64,000 nucleotides of DNA from Novosphingobium sp. (lineage in GTDB: Bacteria > Pseudomonadota > Alphaproteobacteria > Sphingomonadales > Sphingomonadaceae): NCBI RefSeq assembly GCF_030696665.1, contig NZ_JAUYRV010000026.1:1-64000 (forward strand), in the 5' to 3' direction. Every line of letters starts with the position of its first letter. The stretch's first letter is position 1. Positions 18,454-27,179 of this stretch are shown here, piece after piece. The notes under the pieces were generated by a model that did not search any database, was not told the DNA's origin, and saw only the letters and a program-made list of their open reading frames with translations. A program made the position numbers and the translations under genes.

Positions 18454-20078
18454 GCGGCATGGAACTCGATCGTCGCGGCCTTCTGGGCGCAGGCATCCTC
18501 GGCGCGGCCAGCCTCGGCCTTGGCACTGGCGCATCTGCACAGAACCCCGCCCCGCTCGCCCCGCATATGTCCAAGGCGGACTTTGCCGGCGCAATGAAAG
18601 CGTTTCGCGGTGTCGTGGGCGCGCAATGGGTGTTCGGCGATGAAGAGGCGGTTGCCCCTTATGCCAAGGTCTACGTCCCCGATCCGCTGAACCGCCACGT
18701 GCCCATCGGCGCGGTCTGCCCTGAAACGGTGGAGCAGGTGCAGGAAATCGTCCGCATCGCCAACACCTACAAGCAGCCGCTCTGGCCGATCTCCACCGGC
18801 AAGAACATGGGCTATGGCATGGCCGCGCCCGCCACGCCGGGGCAGGTGGTGCTCGATCTGAAGCGGATGAACCGCATTCTGGAAGTGGACGCCGATCTTG
18901 GCACCTGCCTGCTGGAACCGGGCGTCACCTATCAGCAGCTCAAGGACTATCTGGTAGAGAACAACATCCCGCTGTGGATCGATGTGCCCACGGTCGGCCC
19001 GATTGCCTCGCCCGTTGGCAACACACTCGATCGCGGGGTGGGTTACACGCCCTATGGCGAACATTTCATGTTCCAGTGCGGCATGGAAGTGGTCCTGCCC
19101 GATGGGCAGGTGATGCGCACCGGCATGGGATCGATCAAGGGCAGCACTGCGTGGCAGGCGTTCAAGTGGGGCTACGGACCCTACCTCGATGGCCTGTTCA
19201 CCCAGTCGAACTTCGGCGTCGTCACCAAGATGGGCCTGTGGCTGATGCCAAAGCCCCCGGTCTACAAGCCGTTCATGGTGCGCCACGCCGAAATGGGCGA
19301 TGTGCCGCGCATTATCGAGGCGATGCGCCCGCTGCGAGTCTCGAACCTCGTCGCCAACTGCAACCTGATGATGAGCGCTTCGTACCAGCTCGCCATGTTC
19401 AAGCGCCGCAACGAGATCGTGCCCGATGGCGCGATGCTGGATGAAGTGTCGCTGAAAAAGGCGGCCAAAGCCAATGGGCTGGGCATGTGGAACACCTATT
19501 TCGCGCTCTATGGCACCGAACAGACGGTAGCGGCGGTAGAGCCGATCATCCGCGCCACCCTGACGGCCAGCGGCGGCGAAGTGCTGACCTCTGCCGAAAT
19601 GGGCGACAATCCGTGGTTCCACCACCACGCCACGCTGATGGAAGGCGGGCTGAACCTCGACGAGATCGGCCTGCTGCGCTGGCGCGGGGCGGGCGGGGGC
19701 CTTGCGTGGTTTGCGCCTGTTGCCGCCGCGCGGGGGGTTGAGGCTGAACGGCAGACCTTGCTGGCCAAGGAAATCGTCGAAAAGTGGGGCTTTGACTATA
19801 CCGCCGCCTACGCCATCGGCTGGCGCGATCTGCACCACATCCTTGCGCTGCTGTTCGACAAATCGGACGCCGAGCAGGAGAAGAAGGCCGACGCCTGCTA
19901 TCGCGAACTCGTCACGCGGTTCGGCGCGCAGGGCTGGGCCAGCTATCGCACCGGCGTCAATTCTATGGACCTCGTCGCGCAGCAATATGGCGAAGTGAAC
20001 CGCGGCTTCAACGCCAAGATCAAGCACGCCATCGACCCGAACGGCATTCTTGCCCCGGGCAAATCGGGGATCATCTGA
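18450..20078 (+). CDS. Tat-exported VAO/4-cresol-dehydrogenase-type FAD oxidoreductase
   Basis: About 540 residues. A twin-arginine signal (LDRRGLLGAG) predicts periplasmic export. The FAD-binding PISTGKNMGYG and VVLDLKRMNRI (about 110-140 counted from the ATG at 18459) closely match p-cresol methylhydroxylase, eugenol hydroxylase and vanillyl alcohol oxidase. Such enzymes oxidise the benzylic carbon of para-alkylphenols and pass electrons to a cytochrome c. AGGAG at 18437-18441 is eight bases from a TTG at 18450 that overlaps the cytochrome stop; ATG 18459 is the alternative. The context suggests a phenolic substrate, but which one is unknown. Confidence 0.9.
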   Translation: MSGMELDRRGLLGAGILGAASLGLGTGASAQNPAPLAPHMSKADFAGAMKAFRGVVGAQWVFGDEEAVAPYAKVYVPDPLNRHVPIGAVCPETVEQVQEIVRIANTYKQPLWPISTGKNMGYGMAAPATPGQVVLDLKRMNRILEVDADLGTCLLEPGVTYQQLKDYLVENNIPLWIDVPTVGPIASPVGNTLDRGVGYTPYGEHFMFQCGMEVVLPDGQVMRTGMGSIKGSTAWQAFKWGYGPYLDGLFTQSNFGVVTKMGLWLMPKPPVYKPFMVRHAEMGDVPRIIEAMRPLRVSNLVANCNLMMSASYQLAMFKRRNEIVPDGAMLDEVSLKKAAKANGLGMWNTYFALYGTEQTVAAVEPIIRATLTASGGEVLTSAEMGDNPWFHHHATLMEGGLNLDEIGLLRWRGAGGGLAWFAPVAAARGVEAERQTLLAKEIVEKWGFDYTAAYAIGWRDLHHILALLFDKSDAEQEKKADACYRELVTRFGAQGWASYRTGVNSMDLVAQQYGEVNRGFNAKIKHAIDPNGILAPGKSGII

Positions 20079-20830
20079 TGATGCGCTTTGAAGGAAAAGC
20101 CGTGCTGATCACCGGTGCCGCCACCGGCATCGGCCGTGCCACCGCGCTCGCCTTTGCACGCGAGGGCGCTTGCGTGATGATCGGCGACATTGATGCGCGC
20201 GCCGCTGAAACCGTGGACATGATCGTGGGGGAAGGGGGCCGCGCCGCTTTCCGCCACACCGATGTGCGCAAGTCTGCTGAACTGACAGAACTCGTCTCCG
20301 AATGCCTCGAACGCTTTGGGCGTATGGATGCGGCGTTCAACAACGCAGGCGTCCTGCCTCCGCAGCGCCCGATCCACGAAGTGCCAGAGGACGAACTGGA
20401 CCTTGCCATCGATGTCGATTTCAAGGGCGTGTTCTTTGCCATGCAGGCGCAGATCCGCCATTTCCTCACTGTCGGCGGCGGGGCCATCGTAAACACCGCC
20501 AGCGTCGGCGCGCTGATCGCCGATCCGAACATGAGTGCTTATTGCGCGATGAAGCACGCGGTTGCAGGCCTGACCAAGGCAGCGGCGGTCGAATACGCGC
20601 AACAGGGCATCCGCGTAAACGCCATCGCGCCGGGCTTCGTCGTCACCCCGATGACGCAGCACTGGGCCGAAAGCAATGAATTCACGGAAATGTTCTTCGC
20701 CCAGAACATCTCGGGCCGCGCTGCCCGGCCAGAGGAAATCGCGCCCACGGTGCTGCACCTGTGTTCGGACGGGGCGAGCTTCATCAACGGGGCCACGTTC
20801 ACCATCGACGGCGGCCAGACTGCCCACTGA
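20078..20830 (+). CDS. SDR, coupled to the flavoprotein gene
   Basis: Protein of 250 residues with cofactor motif TGAATGIG near residue 13, NNAG, catalytic YCAMK and a C-terminal TIDGGQTAH. Its ATG overlaps the flavoprotein stop (TGATG), so translation is coupled. It plausibly oxidises the alcohol formed by the flavocytochrome, or a ring hydroxyl, with NAD+. The function beyond the fold is inferred from position. Confidence 0.92.
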   Translation: MMRFEGKAVLITGAATGIGRATALAFAREGACVMIGDIDARAAETVDMIVGEGGRAAFRHTDVRKSAELTELVSECLERFGRMDAAFNNAGVLPPQRPIHEVPEDELDLAIDVDFKGVFFAMQAQIRHFLTVGGGAIVNTASVGALIADPNMSAYCAMKHAVAGLTKAAAVEYAQQGIRVNAIAPGFVVTPMTQHWAESNEFTEMFFAQNISGRAARPEEIAPTVLHLCSDGASFINGATFTIDGGQTAH

Positions 20831-20843
20831 CGGGATTCAGTTC

Positions 20844-21722
20844 ATGCGCAAAGTTCTCACACTGCTTGCTGCCTCCGCGCTATCTTTCAGTGCGGCACAG
20901 GCCAAACCGCTCGACTACAAGGTCATCCCCACCAGCCCGCTCAGCATGGTCGCCAACGTCACGCTGGTGACCGGCGAAAAGGACGCGGTGCTGGTCGACG
21001 TGCCCTTCGCCCGGTCCGATGCACTGCGGGTGGTGGCCGACATTCTCGACAGCGGAAAGACGCTGAAGGCCATCATCATCACGCACGATCACCCCGATCA
21101 CTTCTTCGGGCTGGACGTGCTGCAGGACGCTTTCCCCGACGCCAGGATCGTCGCGCATCCCGTCGCGGCCAAGGACATGGAACGCTCCATCCCGATCAAG
21201 TTCAAGCGCTGGAGCGGGCAACTGGGCATAAACGCGCCCAAGCGCCCGGTGCAGCCGGTGGCGATGAGCGGCGACAGCGTGGACCTTGAAGGGCACAAGC
21301 TGCAAGTGCTCGGCCCGATGCAGGGCGATCACGTGCATTCCACCGTGGTGTGGGACGCCGAATCGCGCACGCTGATCGCCGGGGACATCCTCTATAACGG
21401 TGTCTATGTGTGGCTGGGTGAACATGGCCCGGCGCACTACGATGCGTGGCTCAAGGTGCTCGACCGGCTGGAAGCGATGAACCCGGTGAAGATCGTGGCG
21501 GGCCACACCCGGCCCGGCCTGCCCGATGATTCCATGAGCATCGCGTGGACACGCGGCTACATCAAGGCCTTCGTCGATGCGCGCGCGCGCAGCAAAACGT
21601 CAAAGGAACTGGCCGCGATCATGGCGGAGAAATACCCCAACGCCACCGAAGTCTACGGCGGCTTCCTGCTCGGCATTTCCAGCCAGGTCGGCGCGGGCGA
21701 GATTCCGCCCTGGGATGAGTGA
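20844..21722 (+). CDS. Secreted metallo-beta-lactamase-fold hydrolase
   Basis: Protein of 292 residues with a signal peptide (about 1-20, ending SAAQA). The metal-binding HDHPDH lies at 81-86; a further His in GDHVHSTVVW, Asp in AGDILYNG and His in AGHTRPG complete the two-metal site. Members hydrolyse esters, lactones, lactams or thioesters. It starts 13 bases after the SDR and is last in the cytochrome / flavoprotein / SDR operon. A periplasmic lactonase or esterase role in the same pathway is possible. Confidence 0.88.
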   Translation: MRKVLTLLAASALSFSAAQAKPLDYKVIPTSPLSMVANVTLVTGEKDAVLVDVPFARSDALRVVADILDSGKTLKAIIITHDHPDHFFGLDVLQDAFPDARIVAHPVAAKDMERSIPIKFKRWSGQLGINAPKRPVQPVAMSGDSVDLEGHKLQVLGPMQGDHVHSTVVWDAESRTLIAGDILYNGVYVWLGEHGPAHYDAWLKVLDRLEAMNPVKIVAGHTRPGLPDDSMSIAWTRGYIKAFVDARARSKTSKELAAIMAEKYPNATEVYGGFLLGISSQVGAGEIPPWDE

Positions 21723-21748
21723 GGGGGGCCTGTCACCACCACATTTTT

Positions 21749-21859
21749 CGTCACCCTGAACTTGTTTAGCTGCGCTGGTCTTCGGCTCAGGGTCCATCTC
21801 TCACCCGCCCCGGCGGCCTGATCGGCAAAATGGATCCTGAAACAAGTTCAGGATGACGG
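21749..21859. repeat. Type A intergenic palindromic repeat, copy 2
   Basis: CGTCACCCTGAACTTGTTT at one end and AACAAGTTCAGGATGACG at the other, with AAATGGATCCTGAAAC inside. It lies between the convergent metallo-hydrolase and LuxR-type genes, a position consistent with a bidirectional terminator. Confidence 0.85.
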
Positions 21860-21903
21860 TGTCGTTGGTTGCGTGACTGGTTGGAAAAACGGCCCGCCGC
21901 CGC

Positions 21904-22671
21904 TCACGTCGCCAGCGAGATATACCCCAACTGCGCGGCCTTGAACACGGTCTGGCTGCGGTTCACCGCGTTCAGCTTCATCGATGCATTGTGGATGTGG
22001 AACCGCACCGTGGCGCGGCTACGGCTCATGATCATGCTGATTTCAAGATCGGTCTTGCCGATGGCGGCCCAGCGCAGGCATTCCACTTCGCGCTTTGACA
22101 GGCGCGATCCCGATGGCAGGGCCTGCGCCGATCCCATCGCGTGGACATAGCTGGCGATGAACGTGCGCGAATAGACGCCAAAAGCATCGCCGTTTTCCAG
22201 AAACACATCGTCCAGCTCGGTCAGTTCCGGGTCGACCGGGTTGAAGCTGACTGCGCCGATCTGTCCGAACGGCAGATGCACCGGCACCACGATGGCCGCA
22301 CGGGTCATGGCGCGGTTCTCAAAGTTGGTGAGGTCAATCGCGGTCAGGTAATGGTTGGGCTGGCGGGTGTGGAACCCGCTGGCGTTGACCCAGAACGGCT
22401 CGCTTTCAAACCGGCAGGCCGAAGTCAGCGGCGAATCGAGCGCGATGCGCGAATTGCGCCACCACACCTTTTCATCGTTCCACCCGAACACGTCACGCGC
22501 CAGAATGTTGCCATCGGCGTCCACCGGCGTGCGCTTGTCGGCGATGTCGTGCGCGGGCGCGGCGCGCATGCCCGCGCCCGTGGCGATCACGTTCAGCGCC
22601 TCGGCCGCGCGGCGCACATCCTGCGGTCCGGTAACCCTGACCGAATCGATGGCTTCCATCGAAAGCTGCAC
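21904..22671 (-). CDS. LuxR-family transcriptional regulator
   Basis: Protein of 255 residues. The C-terminal helix-turn-helix (about 190-250) reads LSKREVECLRWAAIGKTDLE with IHNASMKLNAVNRSQ, typical of LuxR. The N-terminal half resembles an autoinducer-binding-type sensory domain, but no luxI-type gene is in the window, so it may be a solo sensing a pathway compound. The GTG start follows GGAGAGG closely. It is divergent from an acyl-CoA dehydrogenase gene, and a 7-base inverted repeat lies between them. Confidence 0.88.
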   Translation of the reverse strand: MQLSMEAIDSVRVTGPQDVRRAAEALNVIATGAGMRAAPAHDIADKRTPVDADGNILARDVFGWNDEKVWWRNSRIALDSPLTSACRFESEPFWVNASGFHTRQPNHYLTAIDLTNFENRAMTRAAIVVPVHLPFGQIGAVSFNPVDPELTELDDVFLENGDAFGVYSRTFIASYVHAMGSAQALPSGSRLSKREVECLRWAAIGKTDLEISMIMSRSRATVRFHIHNASMKLNAVNRSQTVFKAAQLGYISLAT

Positions 22672-22744
22672 TGACCTCTCCTTTGATTATGCGCGCGACC
22701 CTACCGGTGCAGCCCTTTGGAAACAACGACGCACTTGGCCAAAC

Positions 22745-22775
22745 CGCCTAGTCATTTGCCCAGCGTGGCTAGGCG
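22745..22775. promoter_or_regulatory. Inverted repeat in the luxR/acyl-CoA dehydrogenase intergenic region
   Basis: CGCCTAG and CTAGGCG separated by 17 bases form perfect arms. The right arm ends 40 bases upstream of the dehydrogenase GTG. Candidate site for the adjacent LuxR-type regulator. The CTAG core is rare in this GC-rich DNA and recurs at several other promoters here. Confidence 0.4.
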
Positions 22776-22814
22776 TGCGAACTTGTTACAGAATGATCCC
22801 TTGAGGAGAGGGAC

Positions 22815-23912
22815 GTGAATTTCGACCTGAACGAAGACGAGGAAATGCTGAAGGCGCTGGCCGAGCGTTTCGTCGAAGATAATTACGACCTTGATCGTCG
22901 CCGCCAGTATCTTGGCGGGCCGAACGGCTTTTCGCCGCAGATGTGGGCGTTGCTGGCCGAACTGGGCCTGATCGCCGCCCCGCTGGCCGAAGAAAGCGGC
23001 GGGCTGGCGCTGGACGCCACGGCCATCGCCACCGTGTTCGAAGCGCTGGGCAAGGGTATTGTCGCCGAACCGCTGATCGAAAACGTGATGGTCGCCGCGC
23101 GCCTGTTTGAACGGGTCGCGCCCGATGCGTTGAAGGCGCAATGGATGGAAGCGCTGGCGATGGGCAGCCGCCGTCTTGCGCTGGCCCATGCCGAACAAGG
23201 ATCGCGCGGCGGCAGCCTGTGGGTGGCGACGAAAGCTGGCGCGGATGGCTCGCTGACCGGTGTAAAATCCTGCGTGCCTGCGGGCGCGGGGGTGGATGGC
23301 TATATCGTGTCCGCGCGCGAATCTGGCGCGGAAGGTGATCCGGCCGGAGTCGCGCTGTTCCTCGTCGCCGCCGATGCACCGGGCCTTGTCCGCACTGCAT
23401 GGCGCACGGTCGATGGCGCACTGGCGGTCTCGCTTGAACTGAACGGCGCGCCCGCGCTGCGGCTTGGCGGAAGTGCTGCCGATGTGGCAGCAAACGAAAC
23501 GCTGGCCTCGCTCGCCCGCTCGGCAGAGGCGCTGGGGATCATGCAGGGCCTGTTCGATGCCACGCTCGATTACTTGCGCACGCGTCAGCAGTTTGGCGCA
23601 ACACTCGGTTCATTCCAGGCGATCCAGCACCGCATGGCCGCGCAATATGCGGCAATTGAACAGGCGCGCGCGCTGCTGAACCTTGCCATTGTCAGCCAGG
23701 GTTCGGACCGATTCGCCAGTGCGGTCGATGGCCTGCGCGCTTTCATCGCGCCTGCCTCGGTCGAACTGGGGCACGAGATGATCCAGTTCCACGGCGGCAT
23801 GGGCGTGACCGATGAACTGATGATCGGCCACGGGCACAAGCGCTTGCTGATGCTTTCGCGCTGGCCCGATGATCCGCAGGCCGCGCTGGACCGGTTTGCG
23901 GGGGTGGTTTGA
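22815..23912 (+). CDS. Acyl-CoA dehydrogenase (short form)
   Basis: Protein of 365 residues. The flavin-fold segments TRQQFGATLGSFQAIQHRMA and IQFHGGMGVTDE are diagnostic. It lacks the SEPGSGSD signature of the longer enzyme at 15084-16298, a pattern seen in the second subunit of two-subunit acyl-CoA dehydrogenases of sterol side-chain degradation. The GTG start follows GAGGAGAGGG. Its divergent LuxR neighbour is a candidate regulator. It may act alone or with the other dehydrogenase. Confidence 0.9.
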   Translation: MNFDLNEDEEMLKALAERFVEDNYDLDRRRQYLGGPNGFSPQMWALLAELGLIAAPLAEESGGLALDATAIATVFEALGKGIVAEPLIENVMVAARLFERVAPDALKAQWMEALAMGSRRLALAHAEQGSRGGSLWVATKAGADGSLTGVKSCVPAGAGVDGYIVSARESGAEGDPAGVALFLVAADAPGLVRTAWRTVDGALAVSLELNGAPALRLGGSAADVAANETLASLARSAEALGIMQGLFDATLDYLRTRQQFGATLGSFQAIQHRMAAQYAAIEQARALLNLAIVSQGSDRFASAVDGLRAFIAPASVELGHEMIQFHGGMGVTDELMIGHGHKRLLMLSRWPDDPQAALDRFAGVV

Positions 23913-23938
23913 GGGGGCGGCGCTAGCGACCTAAACGC

Positions 23939-24028
23939 CGTCATCCTGAACTTGTTTCAGGATCCATCTTGCCACTCTAGCCGCCGTCCGTGCGGAGAAA
24001 TGGATCCTGAAACAAGTTCAGGATGACG
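23939..24028. repeat. Type A intergenic palindromic repeat, copy 3
   Basis: The cleanest copy: CGTCATCCTGAACTTGTTTC at the left and its exact reverse complement at the right, with GGATCCAT and ATGGATCC continuing inward. It lies between convergent genes (acyl-CoA dehydrogenase and ThuA-like), suggesting a hairpin that ends transcription on both strands. Confidence 0.9.
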
Positions 24029-24056
24029 TTAGTGGGCAGGCAAACGCGCCGCGATG

Positions 24057-24833
24057 CTAAACCTTCGCAGGCCGCTCCTTCAACCAGCCAATCCCGCGCC
24101 GCAGCAGGTCATAGAACACCGGCAAATCCCACGCGCAGCGGTCTACCGTGGGCCACCAGTCCAGCATCGGCTGCAAGTCATAATGCCCCCGGCAATGGCC
24201 CAGCGTGTTATACAGCACCGCGCCTTTGCCGTGGTCTTTCAGATACATCACCGCATGTTTGCCCAGCGCATCCTTGGCTTCGACAAAGCCGGTGCCCTCA
24301 ACCGTGCAGTCTGTTTCCAGCAACACGTGCAACGCGCCGTGGTATTCCATGTGGTAAAGCTCGTCGGTCGTCTCGAACGGCTCCACGCCTTGCACCAGCG
24401 GGTGGTCCGGGTCGGCCACGGTCACGGTATAGGGTGCGATTGGCGGGTGGCTGATGAACTGGCTGCCCAGCAGGTCCATCATCAGCGGTGCCCAGCGTGG
24501 CGCATCCCACAGCCCGGCATGCGGCTCTTCGCTCAGCAGGCGTAGCACCGAGTTGGTGCCGTGCAGCGCATACCAGCGCCCGCCCGCGCGCAGCCAATCG
24601 CGCAAGGCTTCCTGCGCGGGCAGCGATGGTGTCACGTCGCAGGTGTAGGTGATGAGAATATCAGCGGCACGGATCGCCTCGATATTCTCGTAATCCTCGA
24701 ACACGCGGGTGCGCACGGCAGGATCTTCGGCCAGCAGCTTGAGCAGTTCAAGCCGCGCAAAGTCCATGTCGTGCCACACCCCGCCGCAGATCAGCACGCA
24801 GTTTATGCGCGCAGGGTGGTTCTCCTCGCTCAT
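24057..24833 (-). CDS. ThuA-like domain protein (copy 1)
   Basis: Protein of 258 residues with the class I glutamine-amidotransferase-like fold of ThuA proteins: NCVLICGGVWHD at the start, ADILITYTCD, and GGRWYALHGTNSV at the position of the nucleophile elbow, with His in place of Cys. ThuA proteins were first linked to trehalose use and act on sugar-type substrates; many are uncharacterised. Its start overlaps the stop of a Rieske oxygenase gene by four bases, which ties it to oxygenase metabolism. A second ThuA gene lies at 57367-58158. Confidence 0.85.
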   Translation of the reverse strand: MSEENHPARINCVLICGGVWHDMDFARLELLKLLAEDPAVRTRVFEDYENIEAIRAADILITYTCDVTPSLPAQEALRDWLRAGGRWYALHGTNSVLRLLSEEPHAGLWDAPRWAPLMMDLLGSQFISHPPIAPYTVTVADPDHPLVQGVEPFETTDELYHMEYHGALHVLLETDCTVEGTGFVEAKDALGKHAVMYLKDHGKGAVLYNTLGHCRGHYDLQPMLDWWPTVDRCAWDLPVFYDLLRRGIGWLKERPAKV

Positions 24834-26227
24834 GCGTTCAGATACTTGTCGAGCGTCTGGTGGAACTGGCGGATGCGGATTTCCTGATAATCGCCAAGGT
24901 TCACTTCACCGGTTTTCGAAGCATGCAGGCCGTCCTGCACATAGGGCAGGTTGTCCATGTCCTGTTCGAACACGTGGCCCAGCACGCCCAGTTCCGGCGC
25001 GTCGCTCCACTTCTGATCGTTGGTCAGCAGCTTCATCGGCACGCCACGCGGCATAGGATCGCCCTTCTTCACGCGGGCCAGGATGCGCACTTCCATCAGG
25101 CAGGTGTCGGGCGTTTTCCCGGGACGCCAGCGATAGACGATGTTCGGCATGAACCCGCCCCACGGCGCAAAGTTGGGGAACACGTTGTAGACCAGCCCGT
25201 CGAGCAGTTCGGCGTCGGTGGCGTGATCGTGGTCGTACCCGGTCTGGGCGGTATAGCCCGCGCGCATGGCTGCACCCAGCGCGGCGCGCGCGGTCATTCC
25301 TTCGGGCACGGTCACGGCAAAGGGATCGGCCCCTTCGTAGTTGTCGCCCGACCGGCCGTTGTATTTGACGAACTCGTCAACGATCCACTGCTGCGTCTTG
25401 CCTTCGGGATCGACATGCGGGGACATCACGCCAAACGGCACGTGGTTGACGTTCACATTGTCGCCATAGGTCCAGTATGCCCCGTTGGCATCGCCGGTGA
25501 AGGGCAGCAATTGCGGGTGGGTGACGACGGTGTGCCATGCCTCCATAAAGGCTTCGGCGGTGACTTTCCAGTTGGCCTGAACTTCCTTGGCCACCCAGAT
25601 CACCGTGGTGCATTCCTCATGCCGCCAGCGCTTGAAAAACTCGGGCAGCGGGGCAAGGTATTCCTCAAGGCTCGGCCCGCCCTTTTCCTCACGCAGGAAA
25701 ATGTAGCCTGCCCAGCGGCCTACTTCAGCTTCGGGCAATGCCATCTTCTCGGCCTGCAAGTGCTTGAAGTCCCACGAACAGGGCATGCCGTCAAAGCTGC
25801 CGTCCTTGTTCCAGGCAAAACCGTGGAACGGGCAGGTGAACTTGTCCGCCGTCCCGTCCTCTGTCCGCAGCTTGCGCCCGCGATGGAGGCACACGTTGTG
25901 CATCGCCTTGACGCTGCCGTCTTCCTGCCGCGAAATCAGCCATGAACGGCCCGCGATTTCGAAGACCACGTAGTCGCCCGCTTCGGGAAGATCTTCCTCT
26001 CGCGCGGCGAACTGCCAGACGTGGGGCCACATCTTTTCCCGCTCAAGACGGGCAAAATCCTCGGAGGTATAGCGCGCTGCCGCCAGCGGCTCCGATCCGC
26101 GATACTGATAGCTTTCCTCGGTCAGGATCGCAGGTGCGGGGCGCGAATCCTGCGCCAGCAGGTCTTGCCAGCTAATGCCCTCGCTGCGGGCCAGCCCGCC
26201 GCCCATGTTCGGATCGCTCTCAGCCAT
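24830..26227 (-). CDS. Rieske non-heme iron oxygenase alpha subunit (RO-1)
   Basis: Protein of 465 residues. The Rieske cluster ligands are Cys113, His115, Cys132 and His135 (CLHRG and CPFHG). The mononuclear iron site is visible as AWHTVVTHPQ with His232 and His237. This layout is that of ring-hydroxylating oxygenase alpha subunits that insert oxygen into aromatic or alicyclic rings. No beta-subunit, reductase or ferredoxin gene is adjacent. It is translationally coupled to the downstream ThuA gene. A TGCCGGTTTT element 31 bases upstream matches the candidate TetR operators. Substrate unknown. Confidence 0.93.
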   Translation of the reverse strand: MAESDPNMGGGLARSEGISWQDLLAQDSRPAPAILTEESYQYRGSEPLAAARYTSEDFARLEREKMWPHVWQFAAREEDLPEAGDYVVFEIAGRSWLISRQEDGSVKAMHNVCLHRGRKLRTEDGTADKFTCPFHGFAWNKDGSFDGMPCSWDFKHLQAEKMALPEAEVGRWAGYIFLREEKGGPSLEEYLAPLPEFFKRWRHEECTTVIWVAKEVQANWKVTAEAFMEAWHTVVTHPQLLPFTGDANGAYWTYGDNVNVNHVPFGVMSPHVDPEGKTQQWIVDEFVKYNGRSGDNYEGADPFAVTVPEGMTARAALGAAMRAGYTAQTGYDHDHATDAELLDGLVYNVFPNFAPWGGFMPNIVYRWRPGKTPDTCLMEVRILARVKKGDPMPRGVPMKLLTNDQKWSDAPELGVLGHVFEQDMDNLPYVQDGLHASKTGEVNLGDYQEIRIRQFHQTLDKYLNA

Positions 26228-26257
26228 TATGATTCCTCGCCCATTTTCCGGTCTTGG

Positions 26258-26267
26258 TGCCGGTTTT
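26258..26267. promoter_or_regulatory. Half-site of the candidate TetR operator before RO-1
   Basis: TGCCGGTTTT matches 10 of 12 bases of the arm TGCCGGTTTTAT seen at 37771-37782 and 42114-42125. The other arm is poor (only CCGG retained at 26248-26251), so this is a weak or half site. Confidence 0.35.
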
Positions 26268-26391
26268 GCCGTGCCCGCACGCGCGCGTCACCTTGCTGAA
26301 AGCATAGGTTGCACAGGCGCGCATGGGGCGTAACCACTCTTTCCATAAATCATGCGGATTCAGCTCATGCGGATTCTCTGGGGAGAGAACA

Positions 26392-27174
26392 GTGTCGAAA
26401 AGACTTGAAGGCAAAGTCGCGCTCATCACTGGCGGCACCACCGGCATCGGCGCGGCCACGGTTGCGCGGTTGACGGATGAAGGCGCAAAGGTGTGGTTCA
26501 CCGGATCGAAGGAAGAGCCTGCCGCCGCGCTCTGTGCGCAAACCGGCGCGGTGTTCCGCAAGCACCGCGTGGAGGACGCTGCTGCGTGGGCACCGCTGAT
26601 CGACGAGATCATCGCCAGCGAGGGCCGTCTCGACATCGTCTTCGCCAATGCCGGAACCGAAAGCGGCGATGGCAGCATCGAGGACGTCGGGCTGGAAGGC
26701 TGGAGCAGTATCGTTGCCGTCAACCAGACCGGCGTGATGCTGACCGTGCAGAACGCCATTCTGGGCATGAAGCGCAACCCGGATGGCCCGCGCGGCTCCA
26801 TCATCATCAACTCCTCGATGAACGCCACGCGCCCGCTGGGCAATTATGTGGCCTATTCGGTGACCAAGGCCGCCGTCTGCGCGCTGGCCAAATCGGCGGC
26901 GGTGCATTGCGGGCAGCAACGCTATGCCATCCGCGTCAATGCGATCCTGCCCGGCGTGGTCGAAACCCCGCTGATCCAGAACATCATGAACGCGCAACCA
27001 GATCCGGCTGCCGCGCGCGCGATGTACGAAGGCATGGCTCCGTTAAAGCGCATGGCGCAGCTTAATGAAGTGGCGGGCCTCGTTGCCTACCTTTCGAGCG
27101 ATGAGGCCGGGTTCATTTCCGGCGCGGAATACGCGATCGACGGCGCGACCACCGCCGGCATGATGGGAGTCTGA
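26392..27174 (+). CDS. SDR, first of three in tandem
   Basis: Protein of 260 residues: TGGTTGIG cofactor motif, NAGTE, catalytic YSVTK, C-terminal AIDGATTAG. The GTG at 26392 is chosen because GGGGAGAGAAC lies just upstream; an ATG at 26323 would add a tail unlike SDRs. It is divergent from RO-1. It starts an operon of three SDRs (26392-28771), which could carry out successive oxidations or reductions of one scaffold. Confidence 0.91.
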   Translation: MSKRLEGKVALITGGTTGIGAATVARLTDEGAKVWFTGSKEEPAAALCAQTGAVFRKHRVEDAAAWAPLIDEIIASEGRLDIVFANAGTESGDGSIEDVGLEGWSSIVAVNQTGVMLTVQNAILGMKRNPDGPRGSIIINSSMNATRPLGNYVAYSVTKAAVCALAKSAAVHCGQQRYAIRVNAILPGVVETPLIQNIMNAQPDPAAARAMYEGMAPLKRMAQLNEVAGLVAYLSSDEAGFISGAEYAIDGATTAGMMGV

Positions 27175-27179
27175 TCCAG

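Noticed and set aside
18258..20027. 589-codon minus-strand frame opposite the cytochrome and flavoprotein
   Set aside because: Antisense to two genes with clear heme and FAD motifs.
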